From contig WTPW01002502.1 in NCBI GenBank assembly GCA_009809945.1, positions 1-64,000 on the forward strand: DNA of 64,000 nucleotides. Direction: 5' to 3'. The notes under the pieces are model-generated. The model saw nothing but the letters and a program-made list of their open reading frames with translations. It was not told the origin of the DNA and ran no database searches. Positions 34,151 through 47,330 of this stretch are shown here, piece by piece. The stretch's first letter is position 1; every line of letters begins with the position of its first letter. The DNA comes from Gigaspora margarita (Eukaryota; Glomeromycota; Glomeromycetes; Diversisporales; Gigasporaceae). A program made the position numbers and the translations under genes.

Positions 34151-35774
34151 TTATAATACTATGTAAAACAATAGACATATTTAAAAAGTAGAAGAATTTT
34201 TTAAAAAAAAGCAAGTAAACAAACCTGCTTAATAGGGAATCATACATAAAAGAATTTAAATGAACAAATTTAAAAATTTTGAAAGAAATAAGATATAATA
34301 AGCATGTATACTTGAGCCATTATTATTGCTCGATCAGCTACTTTATTGCTATATGAAAAACTATATAAGAATAGGTTTGCTATTAAAGTAAGCTCTAGTG
34401 TTATATACTCAGACTTCAATACCTATAACAAAAGCCTCTAGACTAGAACTAATTCTTCCAACTGTTAAATACATAAACTTTTGACCTTTTCTCAAATTTT
34501 CTAAAACCTAAATCTTCAACCGCATCTCACCAAATACATGAAACCCCAAATAGAGCCCAAAAACTAACTGCAATGAACTTTGTACTACTACTATAGCTAT
34601 GGATCCTTAACTGTTGCCTACTCAGACCAATACTATTAATGCCTGGAAGCATGTCTTTACCAAAGTGAGTAATAGCAAAACAAAAGATAACTTTCTTCCT
34701 TCTGAACAAAAAATCTTACATATAAACTTCATTCCTTAGTGTAAACATGCACTAGTCCTACTTAATTATATCCTATTTACCTATACTAGAATATATTATA
34801 ATATTAGTTCATTAAAAAAACAACCTGAAAATAGTTAAAGTTGTATTGGAAAACAATAATTTCTTTTGAGAGCTAGATGAAAACAATTTTAAAATATTAT
34901 ATGCACATAGAGGTATCACTTTAAATTATATTTGAAAGAGATAACTATGATTACAATAGTGGCAAAATAATGCTTACAAAATAATTATTGTTTAAGAAAG
35001 ATATTAGTAAATAAAAATAAAATGAATTAAAAGATGAATGTTCACTGTATTTGCGATATAAATGATTATTAAAAGGAAAATTTATGTGCTTGTCATATTA
35101 ATAATTATAAATAAGAGAGCTAGTAGGTTTTCCAAAGAAGCAAAATAAAAGAAAAGAGCAAAATTTCAAAAAAAACTTGTAATATATAAATGCAAAATGT
35201 GGTATAAAAAATAATGAGTTGTTCTCACATAGCCTTGGGGTAAGTAAAGGCAAAAGCTAACAAATAGGAACAGCATTCTATCCATGTGCTATTATGGCAC
35301 TACAACAGAACTGACCCAAAATTTAAATATATTTTTTAAATAGAAGGTGAACATTAACATTAGTAAAAAATGTGAGATCTTGTATAATTTTTTTATAGAC
35401 AAATATCAATAAACTACTTAATTATAATAAAATTAGATTTTTTTATCTAAACATATTCAGATACAGATAAAGACTTCAAGTGTATAAAAATTTTTTTCTA
35501 TAAATAAGAAATATAAACTCATAAAATTCCTGACTAACAATATTCAAGAATATATGCAACAAACTTCGTGTTATTATTGATAATAAGCAACACAAAAAAT
35601 TTTGGTTTGGAAATTACAAAAATTTATTTGGGTATTGACAAAAATTAAAAAATTTTGGATTTCAGCTAGTATTACGAATTAATTAATCAAATTTTTGTAA
35701 TTTTACATTGTTTCATAGTTAATTATCAAAGTCTAATTTTTATCCAATAAAAACATTTTTTTATTTATAGCTAT
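34151..35774. other. A+T-rich DNA, nothing recognised
   Basis: No coding signal or repeat family found. Short open frames on the minus strand near 34527-34709 show no family features. Confidence 0.4.
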
Positions 35775-36503
35775 TGTTATGTTAAAAATTTTAAATCGTG
35801 ACTTAAATGTGAATCAGTAATACTAGAAGACTCCAGTGACCCAAGCCATCCGAAATTACAAGGTATTTGGTTGTGGCAGAGAATTGGAAATAATATTTGT
35901 TGTTTGTATACAATAGGTAGAGGCACAGGTTACCGGTATTGTTGCCCAGAAATTGTTGGACAAATTGGTAATTGTTGGCCTTGATTGTTGGCACACCAAG
36001 AATATTGCCACAATAGTTTGTAAAAATTACATAGATAGCTTTTCAAACAGTGCTGCTTGAGAACTGCAAGCAGTATTGTAGATACAAAAAAACATGAAAA
36101 GGTTGGAGTAGTAGTTCTTAATAAATCAGAAAGTATTTAAGGCCTTAGTTTTTGTACTAATACAACTTAGTTATAGTTTTATAATAAGAATTAGATTTTC
36201 TTGTATTGTATTTTAGTTTAGAGTATATTCATTGTATTTTTTGTTAGTATTACATTGTTATTTTATTTTCTTTAATTATTAATGTTATTATAATAAATTA
36301 CCCCAATGTTTAATTAATTACATCATATACGTCTAATTTAAATCAATTATATAGATTAATTTGATTAAATAATAAACTGATCCAAATTAATTAATTCTTG
36401 TGACATCATAAATCAGTGTATTATCACTATAAATTTAAACCCATGAATCATCAAAGATAAATTGGAGCAATATCCATCATTGCTTTCCCAACCAATAGTC
36501 GCA
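35775..36503 (+). repeat. Left LTR of fossil 2
   Basis: Aligns with the right LTR from GTTAAAAATYTTAA through AGAAGACTC(C/A)AGTGACCCA, ATTTGTTGTTTGTATACAAT, GCACACCAAGA and CCAATGTTTAATTAATTACA to the end GTTACA / GTCGCA. A TATA-like and poly-A-rich region lies at about 36150-36300. Confidence 0.8.
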
Positions 36504-39500
36504 TATAGTGCCAATTGAGTGGAATAAATTATCAAAAACAGTAGATTAGATCTCTTAATTAAAAGAAATGATATATCTTATAGTCAAAATCTGGACCCCT
36601 ATTTAGAATTAGCTATACAAATGGCATCTCTTGTCCAACAATTACAATTATCCCAGACATTGCAGGGCAATGTTTATTCTGAGTTAAACAATGTCCTATA
36701 CTCTGAATTCATAGGAGGAGATCTGGATCCAATCTCATGGTTAGATGAGATTAAGAATACTTTCAAAGCTAATCTAGTCCAAGAAGCCCACAAAATATCT
36801 ATTATTGCTATCAAATTGAAGGGACCTGATGCAACATGGTTGAGGATTTATCAAATTCAAAGCCCAATAATTGATCAATAGAATAATAAAGCATACCCTC
36901 AACAAAGTTTCCAGATAAACTTTGATGCAAGATTTGTTTCTCCAGAACTCAAAGCAAATTGGTTCTGTGAGTTTACATAGCAGAAGCATAAGATTGGGAA
37001 AATAGTTGATAAATACTATATTGATATAGCAGGCTTAATTTAATAATTGAAAATTAGAGAATATTTATTTACTGAAGTAATAAAAGTTCAAGCATTTGTT
37101 CAGGGACTTTGTCCAGAATTATCTATAGCAATATTACCACTAATTCGAAGAACTCTAGCAAAAGCATATGAGAATGCTTAAGAACAATGTTTCTCAACTA
37201 GTACTCTTCAAACTCAAACTATAAACTATAGTTCCCCATATTTCTCTTTTTTTATAACCCCATAAACCCCTAAAGATAATAAATACCAAACTATCAAAGC
37301 CTTGAATAAGTTAACCAATCTTATCAACATGATGATGAATTAAGTCACAGATCAAGAGCAACTATTTCAACTCCCACCAACTACCACTAATCCAAATAAT
37401 AATAAAGTTCTATTGAAATGTCCTAAGTTTATCTATAAAGTACCTTCAAATTTGACTATTTCTACTTTCAGTAAACCTTTAGTCTAGCTGCTCCTGTAAC
37501 TCAAAATGCTTCAAGACTAGACTATATTATAACTCTTTTAACTCCTTCAACTCATAAAGATAATTCTATTTTCTCTAGAAACTTAAATAATCTATCTATA
37601 AAACAGTTTAACCATAGAATCTAATTTCTGCTTGCTAGAAAGCATGCATCCCAAAGATCTACTCAGGAAACTCCAAAACAATAGCAAATAAAATTGGAAG
37701 CTTAGACTCTGAAAATATATTAAAAGTAAGCAAAACTGGGAGTAAATTAGATTCTAGTTTGAAGAAACTAAAGAAACCAAGAGGTGTAGTAGAACTATAC
37801 TAACAGAAAAAAGTCAGGGAAGAATTGCTACTAATTGCATTTAGAGTAACACTCTACTCTATTGTGGCTGATATAGAAAACCAAGAAGCTGATATAACCT
37901 TTGAGCAATTGCTAAATGTTGAGTCTGCTTTGGAGACAGAAATACCGGATAATAAAACAAGCCAAGTAGAAAATGTGAATAAGTATATGTTTGTGATATA
38001 TAATTGTGAGAGTATGGATAAGAAAAGTGTTTTTATAAAGAATAAAAAGGTAAATAAGAAAGAACCTTGTCAGATAGATGTTGAGATCTGAAAAAGGTAA
38101 GGGTATTGAAACTAGAGAATTAAAAAGAAGAAGTGTGAATGAATGTATAAATGAAAATAAAGATTGCTAGAATAGTGATAATGAAACTGTGATTGGAGAA
38201 GAGGTAAAAAGCATTAAAGAGAAAAAGATTGATAGTGGGAACTGGGAAGAAAGAGTTGAAAGATTTTTAGAAAAGAAGCAAAATGTGTCAAGAACAGTTG
38301 AGAAAATAAAGAAGCCTTTAATGGAACATGTAAAGCTTGGTTAGAAAAAGTTTTATTCTTTTAGCAAGGGATCAAGTATATAACCATCAAGGCCAGCAAA
38401 GCAAGAAGGACTTCTTATCTGAAGCAAACATATGAAGATGTGACTATGAAGGAGAAAGTGAAACTATCAAAGGAGCATAAATCAAATTCTCTGAACATCT
38501 TAAATTACAAGATATAGAAGCTAACTTCAAAATATGGAGGAATTGCAAACTCCCAACTCAAAATTCTTTCAACTTTATTGCAAAATTTAGGGATCCATAT
38601 AGGAACCAATAAAAGAGTTACTATGAGTTGCTATTATTATAGCAAAAAAATTGGATCTAGACCTACTTTAAGCTATTTTTGAAAAAATAGTGTTTGCTGG
38701 AGCTCACATTCAAGAAGGAAGTATATTACGGTTAAAAATCTTAACCTATAATGTAAATGCAAATTGGTAATATTAGAAGACTCAAGTGACCCAAGGCATC
38801 TGAAATTACAGACATTTGGTCGTAGCAAAGGCTTGGAGGTAATATTTGTTGTTTGTATACAATGAGCAGAAACACAGGTTATTGTTGTCCATAAATTGTT
38901 AAACAAACTGGTAATTGTTGACTTTTGATTGTTGGCACACCAAGAGTATAGCCACAATGGCTTGTAAAATTATGTAGAAGGCTTTTTAAATAGTGCTGCT
39001 TGTGGCCTGCAAGCAGCATTGTAGGTACAAGTAATCATGAAAAGGTTAGAGCACAGTAGTTCTTAATAACTTAGTAAGTATTTAAGTTTTGAGTTTTTAC
39101 ACTATTATAAAAAAATCAGACTTGGTCATAGAATATGATTTGCATTTTGATGTCTTAGTTATAGTTTTATAATAAGAATTGGATTTCCTTGTGTTGTATT
39201 TTAGTTTAGAGTATATTCATCATATTCTTTTGTTAGAATTATATTGTTATTGGATAAGAGTTCACTTTTTGTACTACTGGTAGTATATTTGTTAAACTAT
39301 TTTAAAAATCCAAAAAAATATATATTCAAATAATTATTATATACAAAAATCTGATAATTGTCAAAGAATAGTTTAGCAAAATTTTTTTGATATTATTAAT
39401 AAAGTTTTTAAATTAAAAATTTTTTAGTAAATTGTTAATTTTTGTAAATTTAGTGTACTACCGGTAGTAGACTTTTAAGCTAATCTAAATTATAAAATTA

Positions 39501-40279
39501 TTTATAAATTTTATAAATTTAAAAGTTTAATTATATAAAAACTTTAAAAACTTAATTATAATTAAAAAATCATTATAAATTATATTGTAAAAATTATTAC
39601 TTATATTGTAGACTTTTTTAAAATTTATTACAAATTATTACTAGTCATAGTGAGCTATGCAAGTTTAGCTACTATTTAAAAAAAAATTTATTGATTAAAT
39701 TTTTTAAATTTATAATTAAAATTATAAAAATTTATTTTTTAATTTGGTTTATAAAAATTTATTCAATAACAAATTAGTTTATTTTAAGTTATATTCTTTT
39801 AAACTTTAAAAAAAAGAGAATTACTACGCTTAACTGGGGGGAAAAACCCCTCCCCAGATACACAACAGGATCTACATATATATATTTGCACAACAGGATC
39901 TACATAATACGTGATTTTATTTTTGTTTACATCCGTCTTTTTTTCTTTTTAACAGTTTTCTTTTTTTTTTAGTGTCGATTCTTCCGTTTTTCGATGATGT
40001 TGTTCATCATTATTGGTTCGTCATTTTTAGGTGTCATCGTTCTTCAGTGTCGTTGTTTTCAGTATCACCATTTGAAGGTGCTTCATTTGGCTTAGGGCAG
40101 TGAAATTGTAGTTGAAGCGTCGTATACTGGCAATGTCGCTTGTATGTTGGCGCCTTCATCTTTTCAATATTGTTATTTTCACGTTGTGAATAGTACTAAT
40201 CGCTTGTTTTTTTTTTTGTTCAGGTTCCGGTGTCATATTGGCTCGTGTTTGTGAATGTTTTGTTGGTGTCGGGAATGCT

Positions 40280-41165
40280 CGAAATGGCACGGATCTTGTA
40301 GCATTCACAGAAACATTTTATGAAAGGCGCAGTAAAAATAGCACGGACATTACGGCAAAGGGTAGCACGTAATATCACAGATGACATATATGTGTACATT
40401 ACAGAAGTGACGTGTTGGCTTGTGATACATGTTGGGTCATTTCGTAGAGAGCAAAAGGTCAGTAAAGGATTTTTTTTTTAAAAAAAGCAATATCTCATGA
40501 TTTCACTGATGAAGCTTCCTTGTATGTGTTAAAAAAATTCCATACAAAATTTTGCTTCATATGCAGTTAGCTTGTTGATTACTTATGTAAATTTATGTTT
40601 TAATAGCTAATCCACATCGTTATCGTGGTGGCACGTGAATTTACGTTCATTACCCATGCCAAATCCTGTACTGATTCGACTAGCAAACTGCTACAAAATG
40701 TGAGCCTCGTGATGCGTGTTGGGTTGTTTCGTGGAGAGCAAAAGGTCAATAAAGGTTTTTTTTTAAAATAAGCAATATCCCATGATTTCAATGATAAAGC
40801 TTTCTTGTGTGTCTTAAAAAATAGCTAATCTACATCATTATCGTGAATTTACGTTCATTACCTGTGCCAAATCCCGTGCCGATTCGACTAGCAAACTGCT
40901 GCAAAATGTGAGCCTCGTAATACGTGTTGGAGTCATTTCGTGGAGAGCGAAAGGTCAGTAAAGGATATTTTTTTAAAAAAAAAAGCAATATCCCATCTGT
41001 CTTAAAAAAATTATATATAAAATTTTGCTTCATATGCAGTTAGCTTGTTGATTACTTATGTAAATTTATGTTTTAATAGCTAATCCATATCGTTATCGTG
41101 GTGGCAAGTTCATTACCTGTGCTAAATACCATGCCGATTCGACTAGCAAACTGCTGCAAAATGTG
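40280..41165 (+). repeat. Dispersed repeat R1, three partial direct copies
   Basis: GAGAGC(A/G)AAAGGTCARTAAAGG recurs near 40445, 40735 and 40943, and TAGCTAATC(C/T)A(C/T)ATC(G/A)TTATCG near 40604, 40823 and 41078, so units are about 210-290 bp. The reverse copy lies at 1340-1930. Short open frames on the minus strand here are shadows. Confidence 0.75.
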
Positions 41166-41194
41166 AGCCATTTATACAGATTAAAGCCGTATAT

Positions 41195-41400
41195 TAGGGT
41201 TAGAATGGGTTAGTAATAAAGTTAGAGTTAGATAGTAGTACGAATTTGGGTTAGGATAGGATGGGATTAGTATAAAAGCTGAAGGGAGTAAAGGAGTTGG
41301 GGTTATGGTTAGGGTAAGGGTTAAGGTTAGGGTTAGGGTAATATTAGGCGAAAGGGATGGGTTAGGGTAAGGGTAGTATGGTATTAGAGTTAGTCTAGTA
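41195..41400 (+). repeat. Interstitial telomere-like TTAGGG repeats
   Basis: Many TTAGGG, TTAGGGTTAGGG and one-base variants (GGGTTAGAATGGGTTAG and similar), all on the same strand, mixed with imperfect units. TTAGGG is the common fungal telomere repeat. It lies inside a mobile element, well away from any visible chromosome end. Confidence 0.8.
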
Positions 41401-42277
41401 TTAAGTGAAAGGGTGGATTAATATATTTTAAAAACGGTTTTGTATATTATGTAAATAAATATAAAATAAATATATATTAATATGTATAAATAAAAATAAA
41501 TATTACTGGTCGATTTGGATTTGTGTAACAGAGAAATTCCCTCTGGTTAAAATTAGCAATTCTCTTAAAAAAATTGTATCTAAATTAAATATAAATCTAA
41601 AAATAGATTTATATAGTATTTGCTAGAAAAATTTTAAAGTTAAATTATTTTTTATATATATATTCAATTTTAAAGAAATTTTGAAATTTAAATTAGCAAA
41701 CTTATTTTATAACTTTTATTAAAATTTTAAATAAATTTATTTAATAAAAAATTTTTTATAAGCAAAACTATTTTATAAGGTAATTAGTAATCAATATACA
41801 AAACTAGTTTAAACTAAGATTTTTAACCTAAAAAAAAAATTATATAAATTTTTAAAAAATATTTATAGTTATTATATTAAGTTGTATACATTTGTATAGA
41901 TTTAAAGCATATTAAAATAATATTTAAATAGATATTTAATTTTTAAAATTAATAGATAACTGGGTTTGAAAAGTGTCACTTTGTAGTACATTGTACTACT
42001 GGTAGTACACTGAACTCATATCCATTATTCTATTTTATTTATCTTATTAATTTTATTATAATAAATTATGCTCCCAATGTTTAATTAATTACATTATGTA
42101 TGTCATATTTAAATTAATCATATAGATTGATCTGATTAAATGATAACCCTGACCAAAATTAATTAATTTTTATAATAGTATAAACCCATGTACAATTGCT
42201 ATAAATTTAAACCCAAGTGAATTATTGGAGCTAAATTGGACTGATATTCATCATTGCTCTCCCAATCTATAGTTACA

Positions 42278-43560
42278 GTATATATATTTATTTGGATTTT
42301 GCACAAGTATGAAAAATTTTAAAAAATTTATTTTCAAAATTTTCCTGCTGTTAATCATTCTGAGAAATCTAACAAAATTCTAAAATTATACATACTAATG
42401 TGATAGGTGGCACAAAGCACCATCCATCTTATTTTGTTTTTTATTTTTTAAATTATAGTAAATTAAAAAAAAAAAATCTGACCCAATGACTAAAGTTTTC
42501 AGATTCTATATAGTACAAAGTAAAAAATCAACTATGCATACCATAATCTTGGATGTGAAATTATTCTATTAATTTACAGTAATTAAAAAGAAAAAAAATC
42601 TTATTGACTGATAAAGTGTTCAAATTTCATGGAATGCCAAACAAAAAGTCAATATTGTTTGAATTGATCAATTCTGACCTAGCCAACTATGATTCTGATG
42701 CACTTTGACATATTATAACCCTGAATTTTGGTAACTATCTGTATGAGTTCACAATATGTTATACTTATGAATTGCTCATTTGTTATGAATGTAGGTGTGA
42801 TCTTGTGTCAAATAGATGTCCTATAGCTTCATTCACTGTATCTCATTCACTAACTATGACATTTCTTCACATTTATATTTATATTTTCCCATATTGATTG
42901 TTGAATTGTGATGACATTCTTGATTATAATGTGCTCACTGACATTTTAGTCTTAAAATTTTGATTGCGGGTTATATAAGCAATCAAAAAGCATTAAAGCA
43001 CAATAACGTGCTATATACCAGTATGATCACATGAATGTGTAATATGAAATGTGAGAGAGATGGTTTTATTTAACTTTTTGGTCATGTACTATGCTGATTT
43101 TTACAGTATCCTTTTTTAGTAGCAGTAATGATTTTCATTTATTCATTTTTGGAAGGAATTAAGATTTTTACATATATTGTAACTTCATAAGTAGATTATG
43201 CAATATGATGCAAATCGACATTACTGATTATAAATTATGAAATCTATACTATTTAAATTAGTTTATCCATTTAAATGTTTTAATTGGTTACCTGCACATT
43301 ATGATATTCTTGATTACATTTTGATCATTTACATTATTGGGACCATTTATGGCCAGTTTGCATATATTAATTGTTGCAGTATGAATATTTTATAATTATA
43401 TTTATCAAAATAGATTAAATACATTTTTGATTAATAATATAGATATATTGAATTAATAATGTGGAAATTGAGTCATTACACCAGTATGACATCTTAACTA
43501 TGATTTTTGAGTGCTGCAAAAGCAAAAAAATTCTAAAATTTCATTTTTAGAACCAGAATT
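42278..43560. other. A+T-rich DNA with repeat fragments
   Basis: 42430-42640 matches the reverse complement of 1130-1290 (AAAAATCAACTNTGCAYACC-type block). 42890-43020 matches the front of the GTTCTTG repeat (ATTCTTGATTATAA, TTTTAGTCTTAA, CAATCAAAAAGCATTAAAGC). No gene. Confidence 0.5.
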
Positions 43561-44930
43561 ACAGCTTTTTCGCTTTGTGGTACTCATTTTTAAAATTAAC
43601 ATTCAATAATAAACCAAATATTATATGTACTGAATAATAAGTAAGTAACTCATTAATTCTAATGCAACTAACTTGAATAAGTTCTATAACAAAATTTTTT
43701 AGAAATTACAATAATTCGGTATACATTGATTCAACTTCAAAAACATACTTTGATCATTGGAATGGAAAGTTCTATAACAAAATTATAGTAAAAATTAATA
43801 TAATCCAGGTACAAACTAACATATGCTATGTGGTTGCTAAATAAGTTCTATAACAGAGTTTTATATTATTAATAAAAATTATGATAGTCTAGCTTGATTT
43901 TAACTACTACAGTGGTCACTGGAATAGTAAGATTTGTAACAATATTTTTTATAGTACAAATTAACACAATCTTAACTATATAGAAATTACGATAATTCTA
44001 ATACAAATTAAATTTTACTACAAATTGTAATCATTGAATATTAAGTATTGTAACAAAATTTTCAAAATAATTCCAATATAAACCATATATTGTAGCAGCA
44101 AGTTCTGTAATAGGATCTTTTATAGGAAAAATCACAAGAATTCAATATATGCTAACTAAAGATAATTTTAGTGCTCAACCACATATACTGTTATTATCAG
44201 AATAGAAAGTTCTATAGTAGAATTTTTAGCCTGCTACAGAAATTTAAACATAATTTTAACCATATATTATAATTATTAGGGTTCCTCAAATTCAAATCAA
44301 ATCAAATATTGGGTCGATTTGAATTTGATCAAATCAAAATTGACCCTGATTTGAATTTGATTTGATTCAAATATTTGGATTTGAATTTGATTTGAATTTG
44401 AATTTTTAATAGTAATTTTCAAATCAAATCAAATTTGATCAAATCAAATATAGTCAAATTTGAATTTGAATTTGATCAAATATTTGATTCAAATATTTGA
44501 AGTTCAAATCAAATTGCAGAACCCTAATAATTATCAAAGTGGCAAGTAAGTGCCGTAGCAGAATTTTTTACAGTAAAATTATAATAATTCTAATGCAATA
44601 CTGTAGTTATAAGAATAGCAAGTTTTGTAATTAAATTTTTTACAATAGAAATTATGATAATCTAATTCAAACTAAATAGACCTTAATCACATATAGTACT
44701 GTAGCTACCAGGTTAGCAAGTAACAGAATTTTTACAATAGAAATCATAATTCTGTTACAAAACTCCATTAATCACATATATGTTTTATTTGGTTGGTGGG
44801 TAAGTTTTAAAGAATATTTGGCAATAACTTAAATTGAAATCATAATAATTCTAATACTAACTCAACTATAATCATATACCATAGTTACCAGAGAGCAAGT
44901 TCTGTAATAGAATTGTTTACACTAAAAATT
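43560..44930. repeat. Decayed satellite-like array (~80-120-bp units)
   Basis: AAGTTCTRTAACARAATTTT followed by AAATTACRATAATTCTAAT and a block like ATATATTGTAG recurs about eleven times (near 43680, 43768, 43847, 43932, 44045, 44099, 44207, 44547, 44611, 44730 and 44898). It is interrupted by the hAT MITE at 44277-44526. Confidence 0.65.
44277..44526. mobile_element. hAT-type MITE, uninterrupted copy
   Basis: Ends TAGGGTTC / GAACCCTA with a perfect 8-bp TSD, ATAATTAT (44269-44276 and 44527-44534). Length 250 bp. Same family as 5124-6512, and the empty-site reference for the insertion there. Confidence 0.92.
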
Positions 44931-45549
44931 AATTCATTGGCAAGTTCATTTTATTGACAATTATTTCACTAATATTTGACTATTTAGTTCACTAACAATT
45001 GATTCACAGATAGTTACTATACAAACTTGCTTATTTTATTGACAGAATTGTTTGTGAAATGAACTCATCAGTAAACAAAATGTCTATAAAATGAATATCA
45101 ATAAAATGATACGTATCTGTATAATTTATATAGCCAATTTTCATTACAGAAATATGGCTTCTTTATTATGTTCCAATAGCTTAGTTTGAATTAAGTTACA
45201 ATATGTTAATTTAGGATCATGAATTTGTAATTTATTATAAGGGTAAATAGTCAGTTTAGACAAAAATATCTATTAAGATTTAGATACCACAGCATATAAG
45301 ATATCAAATCTGTAATTGATAGAAAATAAATCTGTTTTTTTTCTGTGTCAATAGTTGCCTGATCGAGCAAGAATAAATAAACTGTTACATTAAAGCACTT
45401 GAGCTATAATAGTTCATCTTTGATTAATTATTTTTATAAGCTAGTATCTTTATTATAAATATGTGATACAGATAAAAAGGATAAAAAGTTAAACTATTAA
45501 AACAGTTAATTTAACAAATTATTGACAAATATTATTTTACAAGAACCTA
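44931..45549. other. A+T-rich DNA, short inverted words only
   Basis: ATTTCACTAA / TTTTATTGACA words recur in both orientations at about 44935-45110 (a weak foldback). No gene. Confidence 0.4.
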
Positions 45550-46110
45550 CATTTTGAACTTGTTACATGATTATACTTGTCCTGCACCATATCACATGCT
45601 GCACAGCTATCTCTAATTAGTTTTAGCACACTGATGATAACATAACCGTGATTTTATAGATTGATAAATCGACATAAAAATACGATTATCAGATAATTTT
45701 GGCAGAAAAATTTCGACCAAAAATTCCAGAAATCTCATTTTTTGAATGTAATTTTTTTTGGATATTTGCTAATATATTCACTATTTTTTATTATTAATTA
45801 TAAGTTTTAATTTATTGCAGAGCATTTGTCATGTTCTTGCACTTGTTCTTGCACTTATTCTTGCTCAAATTTGTGAACCTTTTTTTAGCCCAAAATAGTT
45901 TGTAAATATTAGGTAATCAACTAACAAAAGTAAATCTGGCAAAATTTCACAATTTTGAGTTGTCTAAGGGCATTAATAAGGGCGTTAAAAATGATATTAT
46001 AATTACTCAAATGTACCCAACCAACTCATATGGGGTCCCCAAAATTCAAGTTGGAATATGTCAGATTGTATCAGAATCATAGTCACTATATTGGTATTGA
46101 TCAATTTTTG
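45550..46110 (+). repeat. GTTCTTG dispersed repeat copy
   Basis: TTAGTTTTAGCACACTGA, GATTTTATAGATTGATAAATC, TATTTGCTAATATATTCAC, ATTGCAGAGC and then GTTCTTGCACTTGTTCTTG (45834-45852), followed by GGTAATCAACTAACAAAAG and an end region with AAGGGCATTAATAAGGGCGT. Confidence 0.7.
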
Positions 46111-46279
46111 CTCTATTATAAAAAATTTTACTAATTAATCATATTCATTCATTAAGTAAAAAATGTCTAGCTGATAATTTTGCTATAGAACACTATTTAT
46201 AGTAAATTCATCTTCAGTATATTAAACAGGATTCTTCCAAATGTATCACATGTGGCAATGCTTTTACTATTGTTACAAA

Positions 46280-47330
46280 TCGATACATAATACTATATGT
46301 GGTTAAGGTTGATTTGGTACTATCATGATACAATTGCTAGAATTTGAATTGTAATAACATTCTTGATCATAACTTGCTCATCGATATTTTAGTCTTAACA
46401 TTTTGATTATAGATTGTATATCCAATCAAAAGTGTTAAAGCAGCTACACATTTTGGATATAATATTCTTGATCATAACTTGCTCATCAATATTTTAATCT
46501 TAACATTTTGATCACAGATTGCATATTCAATTAAAAATATTAAAGCAGCTACATTAGTTTTAGCACACTTATCACGTTTTGGACATAACTATGATTTTAT
46601 TGGAACTACAAAAATTGCTGAGAAAATTAATAAATTTGGATAGCAAAAATTCTAAACAAAAATTTATGAAAAATTAAAATATCTAGAAATCAATAATCTA
46701 AATCTTTAGTGAAATGTAATTTTTTCTTAGTATTTGCTAATATTTTCACTGTTTTTTATTAATAATGATTTTTTTATCTATTGCAGAGCTATTGTTCTTG
46801 TTCTTGCACTTGTTCTTGAACTTAATACTATTATACAAAATACTTTCAAATTTATTAAACATTTGATTGACTTCTTTTAGCTATTTTTTTACTCAAATAG
46901 TTGGTATATATTAGGTAATCAAACAACAGAAGCAAATTTGGCACTAATGAGTAACAAATTCTTTTGTTCTCATCTTTGATAATCAGAGATTATCATTTAA
47001 TCAGCCCAATAAAAAATCCTATAAAAAAATGAAAAATGCCAAAAATTGAGTGAATAGATATGCAAATTTGTATCAGGCCACCGATATTTACATCTAAAAT
47101 GCACATTTTTACTATTGGTTGTTATAGCATTTGTAATTTCATTCTACAGATAATCACATTTTTTTTAATGGTCAGATGTCTTTTTATACTGTAGTACTAG
47201 TCACATTAACAGATCACAAGATGAGCAATATCAGCATACAATGTGATACTTGATATGTGAAAAATAAATAGTATGCGACTGTTAGGGTCACGAGAACCAA
47301 TAAGATCAAAGATTTTGCAGAGTTATATCA
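46280..47330 (+). repeat. GTTCTTG dispersed repeat, long copy
   Basis: Collinear with 55135-56040 over about 1 kb, from CATAATACTATATGTGG to GTTAGGGTCACGAGAACC. The marker run GTTCTTGTTCTTGCACTTG lies at about 46795-46814. A 105-bp front segment (ATTCTTGATCATAACTTGCT...) is duplicated in tandem only in this copy (46355 and 46465). Confidence 0.75.

Larger units (their letters stand above)
39816..41564. mobile_element. Mutator-like element with tandem and telomere-like cargo
   Basis: The ends GAGAATTACTACGCTTAACT and (reverse-complemented) GAGAATTGCTAATTTTAACC form an imperfect inverted repeat, flanked by TTAAAAAAA (39806-39815, with one extra A, and 41565-41573), a 9-bp-type TSD. Richer in G+C than its host. 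It contains GTGTC(A)-type short repeats (39970-40280), three partial direct repeats of family R1, and telomere-like sequence at 41200-41400. No transposase. Confidence 0.65.
39251..42024. mobile_element. GTACTAC-palindrome element, copy A (TTAT TSD)
   Basis: The ends TGGATAAGAGTTCACT and (reverse-complemented) TGGATATGAGTTCAGT are flanked by TTAT on both sides (39247-39250 and 42025-42028). Next to the ends and again about 200 bases inside lie copies of the palindrome GTACTACYGGTAGTAC. Without the insertion it contains (39816-41564), its length is about 1.0 kb, matching copy B at 51551-52579. A 4-bp TTAW duplication recalls piggyBac, but the ends differ from the MITE at 33630. No coding sequence. 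Confidence 0.8.
35775..42277 (+). mobile_element. LTR retrotransposon fossil 2 (gag-type, no pol seen)
   Basis: Two LTRs (35775-36503 and 38724-42277, the right one split by a 2.8-kb insertion) bound an internal region of about 2.2 kb. The sequence after the left LTR, TAGTGCCAATTGAG, resembles that at the same place in fossil 1. A purine tract (CAAGAAGGAAG) precedes the right LTR. Internal remains include a gag piece with GGDLDPISWLDEIKNTFKAN at 36621-36881, related to the gag of fossil 1, and an unrecognised acidic piece at 37825-38091. No RT or integrase. Broken, with many breaks; probably old and non-autonomous. Confidence 0.8.
38724..42277 (+). repeat. Right LTR of fossil 2, split by nested insertions
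   Basis: LTR sequence occupies 38724-39250 and 42025-42277. The left LTR shows the uninterrupted order, so the insertion at 39251-42024 can be placed precisely. Confidence 0.8.

Noticed and set aside
41195-41400. A true chromosome end
   Set aside because: The TTAGGG sequence is degenerate, only 200 bases long, and enclosed by element ends and LTR sequence on both sides.
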